Below, one piece after another: positions 48,077 through 59,496 of a DNA stretch of 64,000 bases. Source of the stretch: Sternotherus odoratus (lineage: Eukaryota > Chordata > Testudines > Kinosternidae); contig JAVMKO010000006.1 in the NCBI GenBank assembly GCA_032164245.1, positions 104,425,310 through 104,489,309 on the forward strand. The letters are read 5' to 3'. Numbering within the stretch: position 1 is the first letter of the stretch; every line of letters starts with the position of its first letter. Below the pieces are notes generated by a model that was not told the origin of the DNA, made no database searches, and saw only the letters and a program-made list of their open reading frames with translations. Position numbers and translations under genes: made by a program.

Positions 48077-48849
48077 CTGCGTATCCAGGGGTGACAAGAG
48101 GACGGGAGAGCAGGGTTAGACAATGCTAGATACAACCAGCCCAGCTTTTGGTCTAACGTGTAACAGGTGGTATTGAGGAAAATGGGGGAAGTTAGTAAAA
48201 CCTCTTTTCCCTTCTCTAGCATCTAGGGTCCAAGGACTCCCAAGTGCGTTACGATTGTTAATAAATTAATCATTGTAAATCCCACTAGGACACAGGTATG
48301 TAAGATCTGACAGAGGGGGAAGATGAGGAACCTGGTGGGGAGGGTGTGACTTGCCACCAAGGCCACACAGACAATCAGTGGCAGAAGCAGGGATAGAACC
48401 CAGGAGTTCCATCATTTAGGCTAGAACCCAGGAATTCTGAGTCCCACTCCCCCTGCTCCGACCTACTAGACTCCCCTTCTCAGAGTCATTAATAGGTTTG
48501 GTCCCTCGTATAATATATGAAGGTTCTCATCCCCACCCTGGTGGTGTCTGGGGGGGCGCGCGGGGGGGGAGGGGGGGGGCACGGCCCTGTGCTAGGAGTT
48601 GACGAAAAGTCCTAAAGTGTTTTCTCCAATAAAATAGACGGGTTCTCCCCAGTGAAGGAGCCAGTCTGATCTACACCACACTAAATAGTGCTTTACTCTG
48701 TTTATTGTACTGACTGTATGGACTGTCTCTGTTTATATTGAGCCTGTCCCCATGGGATGCTGTGCCCCATCTGATAGGGTCTGACCTGCGCTCCCAGATA
48801 CAGCCAGCTGCAGAGGGGATGAAACCAAACTCCCAGCCCCAGCTCTCAC
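48077..48849. other. Intron with G-rich tract
   Basis: 48548-48582 is almost pure G with C interruptions. No other feature. Confidence 0.5.
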
Positions 48850-48905
48850 CTGTACGTTTCCTGGTTCCCATCTATAATCTCTGGTTTTATTTCTTCTGGA
48901 GGATC
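48850..48905 (-). CDS. FIIND copy 2, exon A (pre-ZU5)
   Basis: 56 bp, acceptor TGTGTTTTAG, donor ACGTACAG|GTGAGA. Product DPPEEIKPEIIDGNQETY plus two bases completed by exon B. Same phase as copy 1 exon A, two codons shorter. Confidence 0.72.
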
Positions 48906-50632
48906 CTAAAACACAGGAACAGGCGTTAACTCAGCCCCGCTGGGGACTTCCCACAGGGTTCTAGTGGACTGCCAGGACTGCTCTGGGTAAGGTTTACGCG
49001 GCTTTCTGTTGAAGCTTGACTCTTCTAGATCCACTAAAATCTATATGGTTATTCAGATTGCCTTGAAATTTGGTGTGCCTTGTGGGAGTGATGGCTGAAG
49101 ATGTTTAGTGATCCAGTTGACCATGGGTTGCTAAGATTCAGCCCCCTAACAATGGTTTGCCTAAACCTCATGAATTCTCTCGATGTTTCCCCCCCCCACA
49201 CACACACACACACACCTCCCCCGATAAGGCTCATACTAAGGCCAGGATCGTTACACAAGGATCTTAGTCACTTGAGAGTTACCCACAGAGAGACGGTCGC
49301 CCAGTAGCCCACATGGGCGTGGGACAGAGCACTGGAAGCTCACAGGTGAACAGGGCTCTGATCACTCTGATACCTATTAGTTCCCCTGGACAAGGCAGAT
49401 TGGGGTAATGGAAACTAATTATCTAATCCGTTGTGATTACGAAAGAGCCAATCGACCCATCAATTCACGACTGATCAGAAAGGCACAGAAGGGAGACGAG
49501 ACCTCTAGCTGCCCAGTTTCACAAAGACCTGAGCGAAGGGAGACCTCTGTTCCTCTTAGGTGGAGGCAAAGGGCAGAAAGCCCAGGGGACACTGCAAACA
49601 GCATTGCTGCTTGGGACTGTAAAGCTGTTGGTGGAGGGAACATAAATCAGTGGGATGGTGTGAACACCCAACCAGTGAAGCTGGGGTGGTTTTTGTGGTG
49701 CTAGAATGCTCATGAGCCAAATGGCTTACTCTGAGCATGGGCAGGGAGAGAGGCCGAGAGTGAACCACAATTCCTGGCTCAAGGGGGATGGTATCTCTGG
49801 TGCCCCGAGGTGCTGCGTTCAACTACAAACATAAGCAGGATCTGGCATAAGGTAGGAGAGGAGGCTGTGGAGCTGCAGTGAGGGGAAAGGAGATTATGAG
49901 AAGGGGGTAAAAGTGGAGGGGTTGGCATGCTCAGGTCAGTCTGCAACTTTGGGGCACAGCTAATTGGATCTCAGGGGCAAAGCCTCATGTTGGAGCTGAG
50001 TTTCACGGGTCCTAGGTAAGCCAAGATCAGTAGACTGTCAGGTGGAGGGTTGGAGGGTGGCTGCTCCCCTGGGTCTGAGACCTGGGGGTCATGACAAGAT
50101 CATACCAAAGACAAATCCTACCTTGAGAAAGAGAGGCCGTTTACCTCAGTGCGACATCTGTGATGTGCACTATCAGTAAAGGCAGCATGCAGGTATGAGC
50201 ACATTGGGACCGTGTCCGAAAAGGGCAGAGTTAAGGCTGTGGGGGCATGTATCTTAAGGCTGTATTTTCTGGGTTTTAGAAGTTTGAGTTTTGCTGAATT
50301 TGGCGTGCTGAAAGCACACAAAATGCCTCTGGGAAACCTTCATTCTGTGTTCATGTAGGGGTCAGTGAATAGCTCTGGGGAGGAAGGAACCTGGGCAGAT
50401 GTGCACAACTGCTCATCTGGGGCCTCTTTCTGGGACCTGGGCCCCTGGCAGCGTGGCTGGCAGAGGGAACCAGTGATCAGCTGGGGTGTTTCCTGGGTTA
50501 CCCCAGGTCTGAACAGGCAGGGAGAAGATTCTCAGTGGTATAGTTGAGAGAGAGACAAATTTCAAGGGAGCTCAACAGACCAACAGACAAACAGAGTGGG
50601 GGATGGAGAGAGAGAGAGACTGCAAGCCCCAC
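48906..50632. other. Intron of copy 2, no gene recognised
   Basis: Includes an antisense (GT)n/(CA)n tract at 49195-49215. 50400-50632 parallels 11500-11770 of copy 1 and belongs to the duplicated segment. Confidence 0.5.
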
Positions 50633-50706
50633 CTCCTCCGCCGTGGCACACCGGTTACATTTGGGCTGTCCCCTCAGGCAAGCAGTGGGCATCCGACTGG
50701 TCTCAC
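50633..50706 (-). CDS. FIIND copy 2, linker exon Z (CxxC)
   Basis: 74 bp, acceptor CCGCCACAG, donor GAGGAG|GTGGGG. Product ETSRMPTACLRGQPKCNRC, then ATAEE. One codon shorter than copy 1 exon Z, same phases, CxxC kept. Confidence 0.55.
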
Positions 50707-51200
50707 CTGTGGCGGGGGGGGAGGGGGAGAAATGTCCTTTCATATGTCACATTCATGTAGCACCAAATAACAAACTCCCTCCCCACCTCAATCCCTGAAT
50801 CAGAGTGAGGGGACCTGGGTGTTTCCAGACAAACTGCCCTGCAGACAGGTCCTGTGTGTCTGCCCAACTCCAAAGCCTCTGCGGGGTAGGGAGTGCTGGG
50901 CCCATGAGGCCGGTGGGAAGGCCTGTGCCTTGTGGGAGAGGCTGGGATGGGGCCGATGGGGTCAGAGAGGAGGATCAGGGTGTAGAGAAAAGAGGGAAGG
51001 ATGTGGGTTGGGGGAGTGAGGGGAGAGGGGAGCCCAAAGAGGCCCTGCAGGGATTGGAGATTAAACCTGGTGCAGGTAACGGGGCAGTGACAAGTTCTGG
51101 TCAGAGCTCCAGGCCAAGGGGACCATGTCGTTTTTATCTGCTTCACCAAGAGTGGGGCCCACCCCCTCCCCACCTCCCAGTCCATTTCAACCACACTCAT

Positions 51201-51257
51201 CTGCAGCTCCTGCCACAGAACCACTGGAGGGCAGGAGGGTCTGACCACACGTGATCC
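51201..51257 (-). CDS. FIIND copy 2, linker exon Y with altered donor
   Basis: Acceptor CCTCCCCAG is intact and the exon reads ITCGQTLLPSSGSVAGAA, two codons longer than copy 1. The donor, GCCG|GTGAGT in copy 1, reads GCAG|ATGAGT here, so the GT is lost. The exon may be skipped or spliced elsewhere. Confidence 0.45.
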
Positions 51258-51436
51258 CTGGGGAGGGATGAATTATTATCATACTGTCATCTTGCACCAG
51301 CCCTTTCCATGTCAATTGCTTTCAAGGAATACACAGGCAGCCACACAAAAGAGGTGTGTTATTATTAGGCTGACCATATTTCCTTGAGACAAAAATGGGA
51401 CATTGGGATGGCAAAAACGGGACGGGGTTGGGGGGG

Positions 51437-51690
51437 GGGTCTCACCAGATGAAATCGGTGCAGTGGCTGCAGAACCTGGGCTGAGGGGCACTGGGGGGGT
51501 GGTTGGGGGTTCTGGGGGGGCTCTAGGGGGCTCTGGGCAGTCTGGGGGGGCTCTAGGTCCCAGGGGGGTCTCACCAGATGAAGTCGGTGCAATGGCTGAA
51601 GAACGTGGGCTGAGGGGCGCTGGGGGGGCTCTAGGGGGTCTCACCAGATGAAGTCGGTGCAGTGGCTGCATAACGTGGGCTGCTTGAACA
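51437..51690 (-). repeat. Tandem copies of a PKC exon end with splice donor
   Basis: Three copies of a ~45-bp block starting near 51439, 51568 and 51637 each contain the complement of 'CTGCACCGACTTCATCTG' plus GTGAGACC. They are separated by G-rich spacers. The copy at 51637 is the one joined to the open exon 51645-51811. Confidence 0.8.
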
Positions 51691-51811
51691 AGCGTGCGGT
51701 GACTTTGTGGCTCTTGACCACGTGGATCACCTTCTGGTGCAGCGCCCCCTTGCAGCAGAACAGTGGCTTGGCCAGGCACTCCAGCTCGGTGGGCGAAGTG
51801 ACCAGCGCCAT
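51645..51811 (-). CDS. PRKCG: Protein kinase C gamma-like first coding exon (partial C1A domain)
   Basis: From an ATG at 51811 the frame gives 56 residues ending at donor ATCTG|GTGAGA, phase 2. Residues 16-35 ([20 protein letters not shown]) and 36-56 ([17 protein letters not shown] then TDFIW) match the start of the C1A diacylglycerol-binding domain of conventional PKCs, and the QKV.H.VKSHK pattern fits the gamma isoform best. The first zinc ligands (H, then C-x2-C after 12 residues) are kept. Several normally conserved positions are changed (Val for Glu, Val and Leu for Phe). The next exon is not seen, so it may be a detached duplicate or the start of a gene with its other exons elsewhere. 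Phase 2 does not fit FIIND exon Y. Confidence 0.6.
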
Positions 51812-51859
51812 GGCCCCACCTGGGCCCCCCAGCGCCGGGCGGGGGGGAGGCAGAGGGGA

Positions 51860-52375
51860 GGCTGGGGGGGATGGATGGAAGAATAAACAACAGAGATGGG
51901 GGATGAAGAGGATGGAGGGAGGGAGAGAGAGAAGGGGGGATGAGGAATGAAGAGGATGGAGGGGACGGAGGGAGAGAAGGCACGAAGGTGAGAAGGGAGA
52001 GGATGGATGGATGAGAGAAGAGATGGGGGTAGGGAGCAGGGGGGATGGAGGAGGCAAGGGACAGCGAGAAGGAGGGATGGAGAGAAGGGAGATGGAAGAG
52101 GAGGCAGTGGACGGACGGAGAGAGAGAGAAGGGAGGAAGGGAGGGATGGAGAAGGGAGATAGAGAGAAGGAAGAGAGGGATGGAGGGATAGAGAGAAGGG
52201 AGGAAGGATGGGATGGAGGGATGGAGAAGGGGATAGAGAGAAGGGATGGAGGGAGCGAGAGGAGGCAGCAGACGGAGAGAGAGGAGGGGAAGAAAGGAGG
52301 GATGGAGAGAAGGGAGGGATGGAGAAGGGGGATGGAGAGAAGGGAGGGAAGAAGGAGGAATAGTGAGAAGAGGAG
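51860..52375. repeat. Purine-rich (GGA/GGAT/GAGA) tract
   Basis: About 500 bp almost entirely G and A on the plus strand, with GGATGGAG, GAGAGAAGG and similar units. Long frames over it are composition artefacts. Confidence 0.9.
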
Positions 52376-52475
52376 GCAGCGGGCGGCGGGCTGAAGCCGA
52401 CGGCGGAGTGGAGCTGTCCGGAGCCGCAGCCGGGGGCCGAGCGCGCCGGCGGGGGGGCTGCCGGCCGGGTTTTAT
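52376..52475. promoter_or_regulatory. CpG-dense segment
   Basis: GC-rich with frequent CG dinucleotides (for example GCGGGCGGCGGGC and GAGCGCGCCGGCG). It lies about 560 bp upstream of the PKC-like ATG on the minus strand and could be the remains of its promoter. Inference only. Confidence 0.4.
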
Positions 52476-52863
52476 GAGACATAATCACATAATGCATCAG
52501 AGGTGAAGTTCAGCCAAAGTCCCTTCCAGGCCTCAAGACCTGGCTAAAGAGGCAGGAGCTCACTGCCATGGGGGCAATGGTGGCCCCCAGTAAGCTGGGC
52601 CGATGGAGGGATGGAGGGAGGAGGGGATGGGACATTGCAATCTCTCCTGGGGGGTCCAGCCCACCAGCTCGCCTGTGCTTTGCCTGCCCTCGCCCGGGAG
52701 CACGGTGTGAACCTTGGAGGCATGATACCTGGGGCCCTGGTTCTCCATGGAGCCCAGCGAGCACAAGTCAGAGAGAGCAAGTCACCTGCAGCCCAGAGCC
52801 CCGAAATGGGCTGAATCCCCTCACAGCCCAGTCAGAGTGACAGCTGCCGAGCTCCGCCCGGGA
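52476..52863. other. Stretch upstream of the provirus, no feature
   Basis: No coding or repeat signal beyond open GC-rich frames. Confidence 0.5.
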
Positions 52864-52869
52864 CAGTGG

Positions 52870-53223
52870 TGTTGGGAACATAGGCGTCGGCAAGCCATGA
52901 CCGTGTTCGCTGCATGACCCCAGATTGCTGGAAAGCTTCATATCACAATGGAAAAGTACAAGCATGTATAACCATCTTCCCCAGCACGTGAGGGAAAAGT
53001 GCTGACACACAGGAAAAAGCAATGGCACACAGCCATTTTCCCCAGCACGTGGAAGGAGCGTGAAGGGAAGTTCCTACCACCAATAGAATAGAAGTAAACA
53101 AGTATATCCATCACTGTCATATACGCTTCCTGACACTATTATATCTAATCAAAGTCAGACTCTGGGATTTCCCAGGGTCGCCTCTTTGCCGTAGTCCTCG
53201 CCTCCGTCTGGCTTCTTCCCGCA
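52870..53223 (+). repeat. 5' LTR of the provirus
   Basis: 354 bp, TGTTGGGAAC...TTCCCGCA. It differs from the 3' LTR at six sites, all transitions by eye. Confidence 0.93.
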
Positions 53224-53225
53224 TC

Positions 53226-53243
53226 TGGTGACCCCGACGTGAT
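53226..53243 (+). other. Primer binding site, tRNA-Trp
   Basis: TGGTGACCCCGACGTGAT, two bases after the LTR, is the complement of the 3' end of vertebrate tRNA-Trp including CCA. Confidence 0.88.
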
Positions 53244-53309
53244 CCGGCTCCCTGACTCATCGGCTGGAAAAGCCCCGGTGCACCTCAGTGTTCGCGCTCT
53301 CTCGTGAGT

Positions 53310-55493
53310 ATGGGGGGGGATTTGTCCGTGCAGCAAAAGGCTCATGCGAAAGAGCTCTTAAAACTCATAAAGCAAGCCGGATGTGTAGCTGCCTCACAGA
53401 AACACCTGGAGGATTTATTGCGAGTTGTTGAATATAGGTGCCCGTGGTACCCTGACAAGGGCTCCCTGGACATTTCCGATTGGCACAAAATCGGGGAGCG
53501 GCTGCTTCAGGAACCACGGGCCCCTATTCAGCACATCCTCCTTTGGCAGCATTGTGCAGATGCAGTAGGGCGATTGCGGGCGTAGGCGCCCCCTGTTGCA
53601 TCTCCCTTACTCGCGGTGCAGGCACCCCCTGCCTATCCCCGCGTGGTGCCCCCGTCCCCACAACCCCCGCCTCTTGCGGCTCCCAGTGCCCCCCCTGCCT
53701 CCCCTCCCCCCAGCGGCTCGGTCCAAGCCGCCCTTCAACAGGCCTGAAGTGCAGGACAGGACCCCTTACTGGATGATTGGGAGGGGGAGCTCCCGGCTCT
53801 GTTCCCCTTGACGTATACGCCCATCCCCGATGATCCAGAAGGGCGACAGCGAGTGGATCACAACCACTTAAGTTATGCGGTCATGAGAGAACTCAATAAA
53901 GGGGTTAGAGAGTCGGGGTTGCACTCCACCTATGTTGCAGGACTTATCGAGGGAATGGGCAATGCCTATGTAATGGTGCCGGAGGATTGGAAACAGCTAT
54001 TCTGCATGGTCCTGTCCCCCGCCCAATATGCCGTATGGGACAGTGAATTCAGGCTCGCCGCTGCGGCGATTGCCACTCCTGCCAATATACCTGATCAAAT
54101 TTATGGGTCTGGTCAATTCTCCACTATCGAGCAGCAGGCCCTTTTGCCAGAGGAATCCTTTCGCCGCACTGCACTTCGCATGCAACGTGCATTTCGGCAA
54201 GTCCCAGCCTCCGGCAAACCCCTCCTGTCTTTCACCAATATTAAGCAGCACGCGTCAGAACCATATCACCAATTTGTGGATCGACTGAAAGAGGCTATCC
54301 ACAGGCAAATTGATAACCCCGACGCCCAAGTTGAACTCCTTCTGAGATTAGCACACGAGCAAGCGAATGCCGATTGTAAAAAAGTACTCCAGTCGGTCAT
54401 TCATCGTGCGTCTTACACCATCACCGACATGATTCAGGCCTGTGCAGAGGTGAGCACGCAGACACATGCTATGGCCTTGCTGGCCAGGGCCCTCCAGGCT
54501 GGCAGCAAGCTGACGGGCAATTGTTTCAATTGCAAAAAGCCGGGACATTTCCGTAGTGAGTGCCAAGCCCCCGGGGGTGGAGCCTACAGAGGCGGAGGGC
54601 AGCCCCCCGGGAGGAGAGAAGGGGGCCGTCCCTCTAAAAAATGCCCCCGGTGCAATAAGGGGTTCCACTGGGCGAACCAGTGTCGATCTAACCCGTCGGG
54701 AAACTTCCCGGCGGGGCCCCCCCCCGGCCCCGGTATAAATGCGGGGGCTACTCGCGCCGAGCCACAGCTCCCTCCGCCGGCTACTAAAGGCAGTGCTGGA
54801 ATCGATCTGATTAATATGCAAAATATGACCTCTTCCCTCCCCGGAGAGGTCCTGCTTATGCCAACGCAGCTCACGGGTCCCCTCCCCAGGAAGACGGTCA
54901 GCCTCATTCTCCCCCGATCCTCCGCCCACCGACGCTCAATCATGGTTGTCCCAGGAGTCATTGACTCTGACTACACCGGTACTATATTTGTTCAATTCTG
55001 GGGCCACCTTCCCCTAGCACTCAGCAGGGGAGAGTCGTGGGCTCAACTTCTCATTTTACCCTATTGTACACCGGGAGGAACCGTGAACACCGAGCGACTC
55101 GGCGGCTTTGGGTCCACCAGGACGGGACCCGATCAGGAACCCTCTTTCCACCCGCAGGTCGCTGCGCTTGTCCAGCAAATCCAAACTCGTAAGCCAACCC
55201 GTAAGTATGTGATCAACGGTAAGGAGTTGGATGGGCTGCTGGACACCGGTGCAGATGTATCTGTAATTGCCCAGCAAAATTGGGACCCAGCTTGGCCCTC
55301 TGAGGTGGCTCGCTCTGTGTGGGGGGTCGGGGAAAGCCGATCGTCCCGCCGCAGCGCCAGCTGGCTCTCGGTATGGGACCCTGAGGAAGCTAAAGAAATA
55401 GCTCAAATTCGCCCTTGTATACTGCCAATTAACATTAATCTGTGGGGCCGAGACCTGTTGTCACAAATAGGGGCCTCCCTTACAGCACCATGA
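53310..55493 (+). pseudogene. gag-pro: gag-dUTPase-protease, one frame with two stops
   Basis: The ATG at 53310 gives MGGDLS, a myristoylation-type matrix start. The frame meets TAG at 53583 and TGA at 53745, then is open from about 53748 to TGA at 55491. In order: matrix; a Pro-rich spacer; capsid (53830-54500) with the major-homology-like region near 54240-54300; two zinc knuckles (CFNCKKPGHFRSEC near 54520 and CPRCNKGFHWANQC near 54640); a dUTPase domain (GSAGIDL near 54790, later RGESWAQLLILPY); and an aspartic protease with LLDTGADVSVI near 55235. Protease in the gag frame is the alpharetroviral arrangement. Confidence 0.88.
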
Positions 55494-58156
55494 TTCGCCC
55501 AACTGCTCTAGCGCTAACGTGGAAACCACACACCCCTGTGTGGGTGGAGCAGTGGCCCCTGCCTTCCGAAAAATTAGAGGCGCTAACGCACCTGGTCCAC
55601 GACCAGGTCGTCGCACACCATCTCGAACCCTCCACAAGTCCCTATAACACTCCCGTGTTTGTAGTCCGCAAAAAATCAGGCAAGTGGCAGCTGCTCCATG
55701 ACCTCCGTGAGATAAATAAAATCATAGAACCAATGGGCCCCTTGCAGTGCGGTACCCCAAATCCAAACTTAATTCCACGCGATTATCAACTCGCAGTTAT
55801 TGACCTCAAAGATTGTTTCTTCACCATACCCCTTCAGGAGCAAGATAAAAAATATTTTGCCTTTACCGTGCCGGTCCTTAATAACTCCCGGCCCACCAAA
55901 CGATACCAACAGACAGTCTTGCCCCAGGGCATGTTAAACAGCCCTACCTTATGCCAACACTATGTCGACCGGGCTCTCCAACCCTTCCGCACAAAATTTC
56001 CTAAGCTTTTAGTATATCATTACATGGATAATATTCTAGTAGCGGGGCCCACTTTACCTCCATCTTAGCTACGTGACCTCCAGGCCGCCTTAAGTTCGTT
56101 CGGCCTGCAAGTAGCCCCAGAAAAGATACAGACCAAAGACCCCTTTCTGTATCTAGGTCACAAGCTGTTTGCCGCGTACTCAATTCCAACCATCCCCAAA
56201 ATTCAAATCCCGAACCCCGTAACTTACATAGTCCCGCAACAAATTCTTAGGGCTGTTAATTGGCTTCGCCCCTACTATCGTATTACCACTGAGACCCTCC
56301 GACCTTTGTTCTTAGCCCTCACACAAGGCAAACACCCCTCCGATCTCATTTCATTACAACCGCAACAGCTAGCAGTTGTAGACCAAGTTAACTCTATCAT
56401 GGCTCGCCAGTGGGTAGACCGCGCAGTCGAAAATGTCCCTTCCAAACTCATCTGTCTCTGTGACACGCTACAGCCATGTGCTGTTCTCGCCCAAGAGCCC
56501 CCCTCCTCTCCTCTTCGCATACTCGAGTGGTTATACCTCCCTCATGCTCCTCCTAATACCCTCTCCCCTCTGGAGACAATGATTGCTCAGTTAGTCACCA
56601 AGGGTCGATTACATTCCCTTGCCTTACTTGCCGTCGATCCCGTCGAGATCGTCCTCCCAATACTGCTTAAACAAACTGCCGCGGTTTGCCTTTTCAGATG
56701 CCCTGCAGCTCGCCTTAGCTAGTTTTGTTGGCCGTCTTTCTTATCACACGGCCAAAGACCCTCGCCTCCACATCGTGCGGCATGTCCCCATGAAGTTTGA
56801 ATGCTTGTTCACGCACCTCCCTATCACTGGCGCCCTGACGGTTTTCACCGATAGCAGCCCCTCCTAGTGCGCCGCCGGCGTGTGGTCTTCTCGCTTTACC
56901 CCACCGCAAACCACACGCCAGCGTGCCGAACTGGCTGCCCTGTGTTTAGCCTTTTCGCACTTTCCTAACGAGCCCCTCAATGTTATCACCGATAGTTTAT
57001 ATGTAGCCAATATCGGTTCGTGTATTTCTGGTAGTTATGTTTCCCCCGTAGTTGATTCAGCACTTCTAAGTCTCTTTCTCATGCTGCAATCTCTTCTTTG
57101 CTCGCGCTGCCACCAATTTTTTATAGCTCATATCCGCAGTCATCAGCCCCTTCCCGGTTTTTTGTCTGAAGGAAATGCCCATGCAGATAGTCAGCTCCGC
57201 GCCCTTTGGCCTTGTTCCTCCATAGAAAGTCATGAACTCCACCACCAAAATGCTAAAGCCCTTGCTCGTCAATTCTCCCTCCCCCTCTCTGACGCCTGTG
57301 CCATTATCCAACAATGCCCACAGTGTGCCCTTCAACACGCTTACCCCCCCCCATCGGCATCAACCCTCGTGGCCTCGGTGCCAATCAGCTTTAGCAAATG
57401 GATGTTACCCACTTTCCCCCCTTCTCCCCATGGTCGTATCTGCATGTTTCTGTCGATACCTATTCTAGCTATTTGTGAGTTACCCCGCAAAAAGGCGAAA
57501 AAGCTAAGCATGTTATTAACCACCTTGTTCGCTGTTTTGCGGTAATGGGCACTCCCCAGCGCCTCAAGACAGATAATGGCCCCGCGTACTGCTCCTCTGC
57601 CCTCGCTGATTTCTGTGTGTGCTGGGGCATCACCCACACTTTTAGCATCCCCTACAATTCCAGGCGGCAAGCCATAGTTGAGCGTGCCAACCGCACCCTC
57701 AAAACTGCCCTTGAGCGCCAAAAGCAAAAAGGGGGAATTCCCCTTAGTCTCCCAGAGAAAGAGGAATGGCTTGCGAGTGTGTTATTTATGCTTAATCATT
57801 TGAACCTGCTTTCATATGATTCTCGCTTACTTTCTCGGACACAGAAACACTTTCAACAGACAGAGGTTCTACCAGCCCCCCGGGTCGTTTACCGTCAGCT
57901 ACCCGGCGACACGTGGAGTGAGCCCGTCCCCCTTATCACCTGGGGCAGAGGGTACGCAGCAGTCGCAACAAAGACCGGGCCGGTGTGGGTTCCCGCCAGA
58001 TACGTAAGACCGTGGGTGACCGATGGCGTGGCACCAAGGCCTAGCAAATCCCATCCCCGACTTCAAACTGAGTCTGACTCCCGACCCGACCGTTCTTGTG
58101 GCTCACCAACGCGTTCGCGGGCCGCGCAACCCACCGATGACCTGGGGGCAGGTTAA
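55442..58156 (+). pseudogene. pol: pol: reverse transcriptase, RNase H and integrase, broken
   Basis: Pol lies in the -1 frame relative to gag-pro and overlaps its end by about 50 bp, so a -1 frameshift is implied; a classical slippery heptamer was not recognised. RT is seen from 55500 to 56300, with the catalytic box reading YMDN instead of YMDD; a TAG interrupts it at 56066. A frameshift near 56690 leads to RNase H (FTDSS, RAELAAL, ITDSLYV, GNAHAD), with a TAG at 56865. The integrase zinc-binding HHCC region is near 57230-57345; the catalytic core is split between frames around 57390-57545, and the last part (KTDNGPAY ... VERANRTLK) and C-terminal domain run to 58156. At least two stops and two frameshifts. 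Confidence 0.88.
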
Positions 58157-59473
58157 AAACCTCGCCGGGCAAGTAGACGCTACCATGAAAGACTGTGGAC
58201 TAGAAAAAACCACAGAGAATTGTGTTGTGACAATTATTGCTTGCCTGCATTCTAACTCGTGTATAATAATGTGTATGTTGATTTTCCTCTTATGCCCCCC
58301 AACCCATGCCACCCCCTCCTCGGGCTATCTAATAACCTCCCGGCATATGCTGCCAAACGTGTGGGAGGCACTTGCCACCACTTTAAACCAGTCCAGCTTT
58401 TGTCTGACACCAATGGTAGCTGTCGGACAGATATTGGGTACCTGCCTTATCCCTGTTTGCCACAAGGCATCTGACATTGATTTTATAACAGCTTAGAATC
58501 CAATAGCACCATCCGTAATCTAGGGTATTCAGCTTATCACAATTGGGGAGCTCAAACCCCGCGAACCCCAACTAATGCTATCGTCCTTAATACACCGTAC
58601 GTGGCTAGTCATAATGTCTCCTGTGCCCGAATAGTAAATTGTACAGCATCCACCTGTTATTCCCCTAAGCCTCAATCCCTTAACTGCTCCACATATGTTA
58701 ACATTTCATATCTATATAAACACGTCCTTTTGCCCCCGGGTTGGTTCTGGACGTGCTCAGGCCTAACATTTAATTATATCCCGGCCAACCTTACCCACGG
58801 GACCGCCTGCTACTTAAGCAGGCTCTCCTTCATCTTACCGCAACGTCACCACCTAACCCACGCGGACACCCGACGCAGACGTGCAACAGTCCCACTAGAC
58901 TCGTCTTGTGATGATCATGCCTCTTTACTCACTAAAACTGAATCGGTTGCCTTAGCCGTCTCCCTAGTTGGTGTCCCCGCCCTTGCCACAAGCAATAGCC
59001 GCAACATTAATGCTTTAGCCTGCGCGGCTGTTCGTGCTCTAAATGCCACATCCACAGCCATTGCCCTCCTTAATTCTGAGCAAGCAGAAATCCGCCATGG
59101 TCTTTTACAAAATAGAGCTGCCATTGACTATCTTTTGTTGCTGCACCTCTACGGATGTGAAAAAGTAGATGATATGTGCTGTTTCAATATTTCTGATCAC
59201 TCACATGCTGTAGAGAATCAACTATTAATGATCAGAAATATTACCTCTCAGATCCAAATTCATATAGACCCATTCTCTCGGTGGTGGGACTAGCTCTCCT
59301 CGCTCCTCCCTGGCTAGGGTTGGCTCCGCCAACTCATTACGTATGGTGGTCTAGCCCTCCTCCTTCTCATCTTCACCTGTTGCAGTATTCAGTGTATTCC
59401 ATCCCTAATCACTATGTGCCTCCAGGGTTGCCCCTGGTCCCCACGCACGCACATTAAAAACTTTCCCTTTTAG
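58023..59473 (+). pseudogene. env: env: surface and transmembrane subunits, broken
   Basis: An ATG at 58023 overlaps the pol end; the frame has a hydrophobic signal-like segment near 58245-58300 and stops at 58494. The continuation is in another frame, and this surface subunit looks short. In that frame, a furin-type RRRR lies near 58880. The transmembrane subunit follows, with a Cys at position 9 and another near 47 bracketing an internal fusion-peptide-like segment, then LQNRAAIDYLLL and a C-x6-CC motif. Stops at 59291 and 59315 precede the membrane anchor (near 59345-59390). The internal fusion segment flanked by Cys is an alpharetroviral trait. Confidence 0.85.
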
Positions 59474-59482
59474 GCTCCAAAG

Positions 59483-59496
59483 CAAAAAGGGGGAGA
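59483..59496 (+). other. Polypurine tract
   Basis: CAAAAAGGGGGAGA-type run directly before the 3' LTR, the primer site for plus-strand synthesis. Confidence 0.85.

Noticed and set aside
51312..52497. Long minus-strand frames rich in Ser and Pro
   Set aside because: They translate the purine-rich simple repeat; only the 56-residue PKC-like exon inside is supported.
53645..53811. Independent Pro-rich gene in gag
   Set aside because: It is the spacer between matrix and capsid in a shifted frame.
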